Notes under the pieces: model-generated
What the model was told of the DNA's origin: nothing
What the model saw: the letters and a program-made list of their open reading frames with translations, nothing else
The model's database searches: none
Shown: in pieces, positions 31,990-37,192 of the stretch
Position numbering within the stretch: position 1 is the stretch's first letter
Layout: each line of letters starts with the position of its first letter
Program-made: the position numbers and the translations under genes
Origin: JAUWZS01 sp964423085
GTDB lineage: Archaea; Aenigmatarchaeota; Aenigmatarchaeia; CG10238-14; SCSR01
DNA: 37,192 bases
Reading direction: 5' to 3'
Assembly: GCA_964423085.1 (NCBI GenBank)
Contig: CAYRDB010000004.1
Location: forward strand, 1-37,192

Positions 31990-33558
31990 TTAAAGGTTGT
32001 CAAGTTCCTTGTAGGAACGCGTTGCGTATTTAGAAAAAACATTCTCTAACTTTCGCAGAGGCTTCTTCAATATTTTAATTTTTTTGGAGAGTATTCCAAG
32101 AACTTCCAAATCTTCCTTAATCAAGAAATTTGCTTTTATTAGGACTATTAAATAAGATATTCCAGATACTGCAACAATCGCTGCTATTGTTGCGTACTGA
32201 AACAGTATGCTGTATGGTTCCAAATAAGAGACGACCGGTTTCAATAGAAGCAGCATTGTAATAAATAGCACAATTGCCAGAAATATTTTCCCTATGTCTA
32301 GAACAGGGAATTTGAAACCAAGCGACTTTCTTACAAATATTAAGCTTATTGAAAACAGCAATACCGCCGAAGATAGGTACGCGATTGCTAATCCAGTGGC
32401 AGAAAGCATGTAGGTAAGAACCAAGACTGTAGGCACGTATATCGAAGTGACAATCGCCCATCCATATGTCTGTTTTCTTGGCTCTCCTATGGCGTATAAT
32501 GAAGAAAGGAATAATGCGCTTATAGCTATCAGTATTTCAGCTGGTACCAAAAACATAAGGAATGATGCCGATTGTATATATTCGGGACTGGACACGAGAA
32601 GAACGACATAATCTGAAAACATCAATATGGAAACAGCTATCGGAAGAACAACGACTAGAGAATATCTGAAAACTATTTTTAATAAATACAACTGCCTCTT
32701 TTTGGCTTCAAATGAACCGCATAATTTTGACATTACTGGAAATATTGACGATATTACTATATGGGGTAATGTAGGAACAATTGCAGATATTGTGATTGCT
32801 ACGCCGAAAAGACCGCTCAAAGTCGCGGTTGTCATTGAAGTCAGAATTATGTTTTGAGTATTGGCATAAAGCTGGACAAGTATCAGATATATCAGATTAG
32901 GTACGGCATATGCGTAAATCAATTTTTTGTCCACAGTAACTTTCTTAGAAATTCTATAAATTCTCTTAAAGTCGACCCTAGTAATGAATATTACAAAAAA
33001 GCACATAAAGCAACCGCCAAGCGCCCCAAAGTGGGATGCCCCAAGGTATATCAACAAAACCATGACCACAATTCTCGTAACCTGGCCGAAGAAGTTTGTA
33101 AGGAATATTTTTTTCATGTCCTGGAAGCCGAAATATATGTTCTTGAAATAGTTACCTGCTGTATTGGCTATAAAAATCGCGATTATCGCTAGGAATATGT
33201 AAAAATCAAGATTCAGCATAGCAGTTATTTGCTCGGATAAAATCAGAGACACTGCTGTTATGCCAATTACCAGAGCCAATGTAACCTTTGTCGTGTGGTT
33301 TATCAATCCCTGGACCTTGTCTTTTTCGCCTTTCTCCAACAGTTCAGGCAACAACTTGTCCAAAACTGTTGGGAACCCGAAGCATGCTATAAAAGACAAG
33401 AATATCGCAACCTGTAAAGAAGTGGCTATTATACCATAAGATTCTGGTGGGAGCGTCTTACCTATTATGAACCAAAAAACAACTGGTATTACAGTTATTG
33501 CTATCCAGTTCAATGCCAGATATGTGGCGTTTGAAACCAGTTTTTCCTTTATGTTCAT
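31990..33558 (-). CDS. Polysaccharide flippase, Wzx/RfbX family
   Basis: A 522-aa membrane protein with about 14 hydrophobic helices spaced as in the MATE/MVF (Wzx/RfbX) superfamily. It starts with a cytoplasmic amphipathic stretch and a conserved WIAITVIPVVFWFIIGKTLPPESYG-type first helix followed by the G-x2-L-P-E-Y-G-like loop. It ends with a basic cytoplasmic tail. It is expected to translocate lipid-linked oligosaccharide across the membrane for AglB. The start ATG is preceded by AAGTGATTATTGG, in which the TGA belongs to the radical SAM gene, so these two are coupled. It precedes rmlB by 41 bases. Confidence 0.9.
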   Translation of the reverse strand: MNIKEKLVSNATYLALNWIAITVIPVVFWFIIGKTLPPESYGIIATSLQVAIFLSFIACFGFPTVLDKLLPELLEKGEKDKVQGLINHTTKVTLALVIGITAVSLILSEQITAMLNLDFYIFLAIIAIFIANTAGNYFKNIYFGFQDMKKIFLTNFFGQVTRIVVMVLLIYLGASHFGALGGCFMCFFVIFITRVDFKRIYRISKKVTVDKKLIYAYAVPNLIYLILVQLYANTQNIILTSMTTATLSGLFGVAITISAIVPTLPHIVISSIFPVMSKLCGSFEAKKRQLYLLKIVFRYSLVVVLPIAVSILMFSDYVVLLVSSPEYIQSASFLMFLVPAEILIAISALFLSSLYAIGEPRKQTYGWAIVTSIYVPTVLVLTYMLSATGLAIAYLSSAVLLFSISLIFVRKSLGFKFPVLDIGKIFLAIVLFITMLLLLKPVVSYLEPYSILFQYATIAAIVAVSGISYLIVLIKANFLIKEDLEVLGILSKKIKILKKPLRKLENVFSKYATRSYKELDNL

Positions 33559-33565
33559 CCAATAA

Positions 33566-35020
33566 TCACTTTAAACTTTTCAAAACAGATTTTATGAAAA
33601 TAGGAGTTGCTTTGAAAACCCTCTTTACTTCACCCCAGCTTGTGAGCATAAGCCTAAGCGTCTTCAATATAAACTTCGGTCTAAGATAGAACTCGTTTCT
33701 AGCTATATTGCACAACTTCAACACATCCTCTTTAGATAGTTCCGGTGTGGTTACAAGTGAGTTGTGCCAGCCTTCTTTCGTATTCCATTTAGAAAAGTCG
33801 TTTGTGGTCAGGTACTTGTTCTTCTGAGCCCATTCATAAGCTTCTGTGCCGGGATAGACTATAAGAGGGAAGAACTGGGCGTCGTCCGGATCCAGCTCCT
33901 TTGCGAACTCTATTGTCTTCATCGCTGTCTCCTTTGTTTCGCCTTTTATGCCTATTATAAAGCATCCGTGCACTAGCAGGCCTGCCTCCTTTGCGTTCCT
34001 AGAAAACTGCCTTGACTGTTCCAGTGTTATCCCCTTTCTGGCGTTGTCAAGTATATCCTGAACGCCGCTTTCATACCCGGGTATCAAGAGCCTGCACCCC
34101 GCATCTTTCATAATCTTCATTGTTTCTATGTCAAGCGTCACCCTAACATTCGCGTACCATTTTATTTTCTTGTTTATGCCCTTCTCTATTAGCAGCATGC
34201 ATATCTTCCTTACCCTCTCTATGTCAGCTGTAAGGGTATCGTCTTCTATTCCTACTTCCTTCACCGATGGCAAATTGTTGACGATGTACTCGAACTCTTC
34301 GACAACATTTTCAGCGCTCCTGAGCCTGTAAGCATGGCCGTGAAAAACCTGTGGCCAGTTGCACCAAAAGCACCTGAACGGGCATCCTCTACCGGTTATT
34401 ATCATCACCATCGGATGGCTGGCTGAAGAATAAAAGTAGTCATTTATGTCCAAATGCTTCCTGTAAACCGATGTCACAAAAGGAAGGTTGTCCAGGTTTT
34501 CAGCCATCGGACGCGGCTCGTTGTGAACTATTTTTTCATTGTTATCTCTGTAAACTATTCCTTTCACATTTTTGAGCTCCTTTTTGTGGGCTATGCATTT
34601 TGCCAATTCTGCCAAAGTGTAATCGTATTCGTGAGTTGCAACAGCATCTATATTATCGTCCATCTGAAGAGTCTCTTCAGGAAGAGCCGATACATGAGTG
34701 CCTACCATCACAGAAAATGCCTTTGTCACGTTCTTCAGCTTCGATGCAACCATTACATCGTTTTTTATGCTAGGTGTGGATGTGTCGACAACTATCATTT
34801 CAGGCCCAAAACTTGCGGCTATCTCAGAGACCTGTTCCAAATTCAGCTTCTTTGCCGCAGCGTCTAGCAGTTTTACTTCAAAGCCCTCTTTTTCCAAAAC
34901 GCCGGCAGCGTAAGAAAGCCATATAGGATAGTATATAGTCCCTCCTTTTGTTACAGCAGGAGACCTAGAGTTCCTGGAATATTTTGGCATGAAAGGTGGA
35001 TTCAACAACAGTATCTTCAT
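33566..35020 (-). CDS. B12-binding-type radical SAM enzyme
   Basis: A 484-aa class B-like radical SAM protein. Residues 1-160 form a cobalamin-binding-type Rossmann domain (LLLNPPF at the start, VGTHVSALPE in the loop; the strict DxHxxG cobalamin ligand motif is not evident). The radical SAM core carries GRGCPFRCFWCNW with the C-x3-C-x2-C cluster ligands Cys213, Cys217 and Cys220, then GIEDDT, YANVRVTLD and FIIGIKGET. A helical C-terminal region follows. Such proteins methylate or rearrange unactivated carbons in lipids, sugars and natural products. The start has a strong GGGTGA five bases upstream. Its place between VanZ-like and flippase genes suggests modification of the glycan, lipid carrier or sugar nucleotide (inference). 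Confidence 0.9.
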   Translation of the reverse strand: MKILLLNPPFMPKYSRNSRSPAVTKGGTIYYPIWLSYAAGVLEKEGFEVKLLDAAAKKLNLEQVSEIAASFGPEMIVVDTSTPSIKNDVMVASKLKNVTKAFSVMVGTHVSALPEETLQMDDNIDAVATHEYDYTLAELAKCIAHKKELKNVKGIVYRDNNEKIVHNEPRPMAENLDNLPFVTSVYRKHLDINDYFYSSASHPMVMIITGRGCPFRCFWCNWPQVFHGHAYRLRSAENVVEEFEYIVNNLPSVKEVGIEDDTLTADIERVRKICMLLIEKGINKKIKWYANVRVTLDIETMKIMKDAGCRLLIPGYESGVQDILDNARKGITLEQSRQFSRNAKEAGLLVHGCFIIGIKGETKETAMKTIEFAKELDPDDAQFFPLIVYPGTEAYEWAQKNKYLTTNDFSKWNTKEGWHNSLVTTPELSKEDVLKLCNIARNEFYLRPKFILKTLRLMLTSWGEVKRVFKATPIFIKSVLKSLK

Positions 35021-35057
35021 TTTTTCACCCGAGCGATTCTAGGTTTAGATTTGATTC

Positions 35058-35438
35058 CTATAATCTTATTATTCTACCTCTAAAGTTGATTAAAAGATTT
35101 GATTTGTGCCAAACCTTAAATACTATGATAGATGACCCGAAAAAGTCGAGAAAAATATCAAGAGTGCTGAAATCCCTACCTGGAACGTAAATCTGATGTA
35201 TCTCGTCAAATACCCCATATAGAGTAGAAAGAATTATCGCGATAGCCACTGCAAAAATAACCCCCTTTTTTTCAAGTGTCCTGAAAATAAGATAGCTTAG
35301 AATGAAAAACATTGGTATATGTAACAAGCTCATGTCATTCCCTTCAACGCCTGGAACATCGCCTCCTGGTATTGAAGAAACCGAGAATATGGCAATTGCG
35401 TATAATACACACAACAATGCCGGAATGTGCCCTTTCAT
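35058..35438 (-). CDS. VanZ-like membrane protein
   Basis: A 126-aa membrane protein with four hydrophobic segments (about 4-22, 37-53, 62-80 and 92-108). The family signature YGVFDEIHQIYVPGRDFSTLD lies in the loop before the last helix, matching the VanZ-like E-x-x-Q-x-x-x-x-x-R-x-x-x-x-x-D pattern. Its start overlaps the stop of the upstream GT4 gene by ATGA (35435-35438), with GTGGGAGAAA just before the start as ribosome site. VanZ-family proteins are poorly understood; several occur in polysaccharide or glycopeptide-related loci. The 37-base gap to the radical SAM gene suggests the same operon. Confidence 0.88.
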   Translation of the reverse strand: MKGHIPALLCVLYAIAIFSVSSIPGGDVPGVEGNDMSLLHIPMFFILSYLIFRTLEKKGVIFAVAIAIILSTLYGVFDEIHQIYVPGRDFSTLDIFLDFFGSSIIVFKVWHKSNLLINFRGRIIRL

Positions 35439-36607
35439 TTTCTCCCACTTTTATCCAGGTGTTCGAGCTCTTCTTTGTAGATGTTCACAACGGCGTCCCA
35501 ACTGAAATACCTAAGAGCGACATCCCTGGCGTTCTTCGCAAGATGTGAATACTTTTCAGGATGCTTCAAAACGTCGACTATCTTTGATGATATTTCTTTC
35601 TGGTCAGGAGCATCTATGCAAATCCACGTGTCAACCCCCCACTCTTTTCTGGGCCTGGCCGAGTTGATAATAAGCGAACCGCACGCCATGCTCTCGCAGT
35701 GGGTCAGGCTCATCAAATCCCTATTATCGAAGGACCTTATGTCGCTGAAAACAAGGCAGTCGGAGAGATTCATGTAATATGGTGTTCTTTCGTGCTCAAC
35801 AGAGCCGACGAATTCAACTCTTTCTGATATACCTAGTTTGTCTGCAAGTTCTTTCATATCTGGCATCAGTGGACCGTCGCCAACTAAGACTGCTCTTGAT
35901 TCAGGAACTTGTTTGAAAACTGCTGGCAATGATTTTATGAAAATATCAACACCTTTCATAGGATCAAAACGACCTATGTATCCAACCACCTTCCCGCTTC
36001 CTTTTTCAGCATTGTCTGGCTTGAACATGTCGCAATCCACGCACTGATAGTGCTTCTTTATTCTAGCTTTAACCCTCTCTTTTTGCAACATCTCGTATGC
36101 ATGGGTGCCGTCGTCGACCACTATGAAACTGTCGAATTTAGAACCGACTATAAGTGTCTTGCTTAGAAAATCAAAAAGGTTTGATACAGGGACTGGGTGA
36201 AGTTTTTTGTAGTATCCTATGAATGTGCCCAAAAATGTCATGACAAAAGGCTTTTTCACTCTGAATATGTTTCTAAGTGTCCATGCCACTATTTTTGCAG
36301 ACATTCCCGAATGGAAGTGGAAGATATCGCATTCATCCCTCATGGAATAGCACTTTCGTACGGCATCGAAAATGAACTTGAACCTGTTTGGCGAAAAAGA
36401 AAACCCGGCTTTAGTGTACTTTGGCACATTTAAACGCATGACAGAAACGTTCTCGTTATTTTCGTCGACATAGTCTTCGTCTGAAGGCCCTGTCAGAACC
36501 AAAGTCTTTATGCCATGTTTCGCCAGCCTTCTTGGAAGTTCGTACGCGTATATAGAACCTCCGCCGGTTTCCGGGGGATATCCCTCTGCGACAGTTATAA
36601 CCTTCAT
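35435..36607 (-). CDS. GT4-family glycosyltransferase
   Basis: A 390-aa GT-B fold glycosyltransferase. The N-terminal Gly-rich loop is EGYPPETGGGSIYAYELPRRLAKHG. The mid region has FHFHSGMSAKIVAW. The donor half contains GYIGRFDPMKGVDIFIKS and VGDGP, with the GT4 acidic pair present as Asp297 and Glu305 (the first is Asp rather than Glu) in FDNRDLMSLTHCESMACGS. It is soluble and cytoplasmic. It is the first gene of the long minus-strand glycan operon that continues through VanZ, radical SAM, flippase and the dTDP-sugar genes. It is divergent from the GT2 gene at 36676. Donor and acceptor are unknown. Confidence 0.92.
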   Translation of the reverse strand: MKVITVAEGYPPETGGGSIYAYELPRRLAKHGIKTLVLTGPSDEDYVDENNENVSVMRLNVPKYTKAGFSFSPNRFKFIFDAVRKCYSMRDECDIFHFHSGMSAKIVAWTLRNIFRVKKPFVMTFLGTFIGYYKKLHPVPVSNLFDFLSKTLIVGSKFDSFIVVDDGTHAYEMLQKERVKARIKKHYQCVDCDMFKPDNAEKGSGKVVGYIGRFDPMKGVDIFIKSLPAVFKQVPESRAVLVGDGPLMPDMKELADKLGISERVEFVGSVEHERTPYYMNLSDCLVFSDIRSFDNRDLMSLTHCESMACGSLIINSARPRKEWGVDTWICIDAPDQKEISSKIVDVLKHPEKYSHLAKNARDVALRYFSWDAVVNIYKEELEHLDKSGRK

Positions 36608-36638
36608 ATTACCGCTATTCCTGATACGAATTTGTAGG

Positions 36639-36649
36639 TTTAATTTTTA
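36639..36649 (+). promoter_or_regulatory. TATA-like box of the GT2 gene at 36676
   Basis: TTTAATTTTTA is centred about 32 bases before ATG 36676, implying a leader of about five bases. The same AT-rich tract may also serve the divergent GT4 gene (ATG 36607), about 36 bases away. Confidence 0.35.
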
Positions 36650-36675
36650 ACTCTTGATGGGCTCTATAGATATAT

Positions 36676-37192
36676 ATGAGGCCTAAAATATCCGTTGTCA
36701 TAGCCTGCTACAACGAGGAGGAAAGGATTGGAAAATGCCTGGAAAGCCTTCTTGAACAGAGCGCCTTGCCTCATGAAATAATAGTAGTCGACGGCGGATC
36801 TAAGGACGGCACTGTGGGAGTTGTTGAGAGTTTTATTGAAAAGGATAGCAGAATTTCTATGCTGAAAGAGACGGGCAACGACAGGAGCCCCGCCAACGCG
36901 AGAAACATAGGCTGGAAAGCGGCCAGTGGTGACTACATACTGTTTTTAGACGCAGATGGAAAGTTCGAGAAGGACTTTATAGACATTGTCGAAGACTCCA
37001 TACTTGGAAAGGACACTGATAAGAGGCTGGAGCTGAGGCACTCTGTGATAGACTCGTGGAAAGAGGTTTTTTCAAAGTACTTCTGGTATGGAAGGACCAT
37101 GATGAAATACTGGGTTAAAAACAAGTCCGATATCCAGGTTTTAGCAAGGGCTGTTTTGTCAATAGGAATTATAATTCTCCCGTTTCTATGCT
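36676..37192 (+). CDS. GT2-family glycosyltransferase, 3' end beyond window
   Basis: The frame opens at ATG 36676 and stays open through 172 codons to the window's edge, so it is incomplete. The N-terminal GT-A fold is clear: PKISVVIACYNEEERIGKCL, IIVVDGGSKDGT, NARNIGWKAASGDYILFLDADGKF (DxD metal site as DAD). The catalytic-base region that normally follows (GGF with an ED pair) is not seen. After about 24 residues the sequence continues with a charged DTD segment and ELRHSVIDSWKEVFSKYF, then a hydrophobic stretch reaching the window's edge. It appears about 70 residues shorter in the acceptor part than the GT2 at 24078. It might be a divergent, deleted or inactive enzyme. Confidence 0.85.
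   Translation, partial: MRPKISVVIACYNEEERIGKCLESLLEQSALPHEIIVVDGGSKDGTVGVVESFIEKDSRISMLKETGNDRSPANARNIGWKAASGDYILFLDADGKFEKDFIDIVEDSILGKDTDKRLELRHSVIDSWKEVFSKYFWYGRTMMKYWVKNKSDIQVLARAVLSIGIIILPFLC

Noticed and set aside
1..37192. CRISPR arrays, insertion sequences, tRNA or rRNA genes
   Set aside because: No spaced repeat series, transposase motifs or inverted terminal repeats were seen, and intergenic gaps are too short for stable RNA genes; the only sizeable repeat is the 191-bp tandem unit.

Overview
The window is archaeal chromosome. It encodes a histone, RadA, an RPA-like single-strand DNA-binding protein, ribosomal proteins eS1 and uS15, a stand-alone Bud32 kinase, a RecJ/GAN-type DHH nuclease and an AglB/Stt3 oligosaccharyltransferase. 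Several genes have TATA-like boxes about 26-29 nt upstream of the start codon, as expected for leaderless archaeal transcripts. Genes are packed almost end to end, often with ATGA or stop/start overlaps. No gene-free stretch exceeds 300 bases, and there is no room for a tRNA or rRNA gene. The lineage cannot be fixed without a search; the short AglB and very compact layout would fit a DPANN-type or related small-genome archaeon (inference).

Region 1 (1-10003) looks like a type IV pilus-like surface or secretion locus. A large GspE/TadA-class ATPase (3087-5330) and a double GspF/TadC-type membrane platform (5357-7318) are followed, almost without gaps, by four small or Cys-rich proteins with prepilin-like N-termini: 47, 70, 250 and about 443 aa. 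The 47-aa gene (7319-7462) is easily missed. Divergently transcribed coiled-coil and paralogous membrane proteins (765-3025) lie beside it. The largest prepilin-like gene ends in a perfect 191-bp tandem duplication. A site-2-type membrane protease (10004-11224) follows.

Region 2 (11231-19008) is informational and housekeeping. It runs eS1, RecJ/GAN, uS15, a small membrane protein and Bud32 on the minus strand, then a 45-aa zinc ribbon on the plus strand. An APC amino-acid permease, a histone/RPA/RadA cluster and a GNAT acetyltransferase follow.

Region 3 (19022-37192) is a protein-glycosylation locus. It contains AglB, GT4 and GT2 glycosyltransferases, a GT39/PMT-like membrane glycosyltransferase, a polyprenyl-phosphate HexNAc-1-phosphate transferase and an RfbX-type flippase. 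It also carries two nucleotide-sugar routes. One is a CDP-glucose pair (cytidylyltransferase and 4,6-dehydratase). The other is a dTDP route (RmlA, RmlB, a cupin isomerase and a DegT aminotransferase) that, lacking RmlD, points to a dTDP-amino-deoxysugar rather than rhamnose. A B12-type radical SAM enzyme and a VanZ-like protein are embedded in the same minus-strand operon. The inferred flow is: sugar nucleotides are made, a lipid-linked glycan is started by the HexNAc-1-P transferase, extended by the GTs, flipped, and transferred to protein by AglB.
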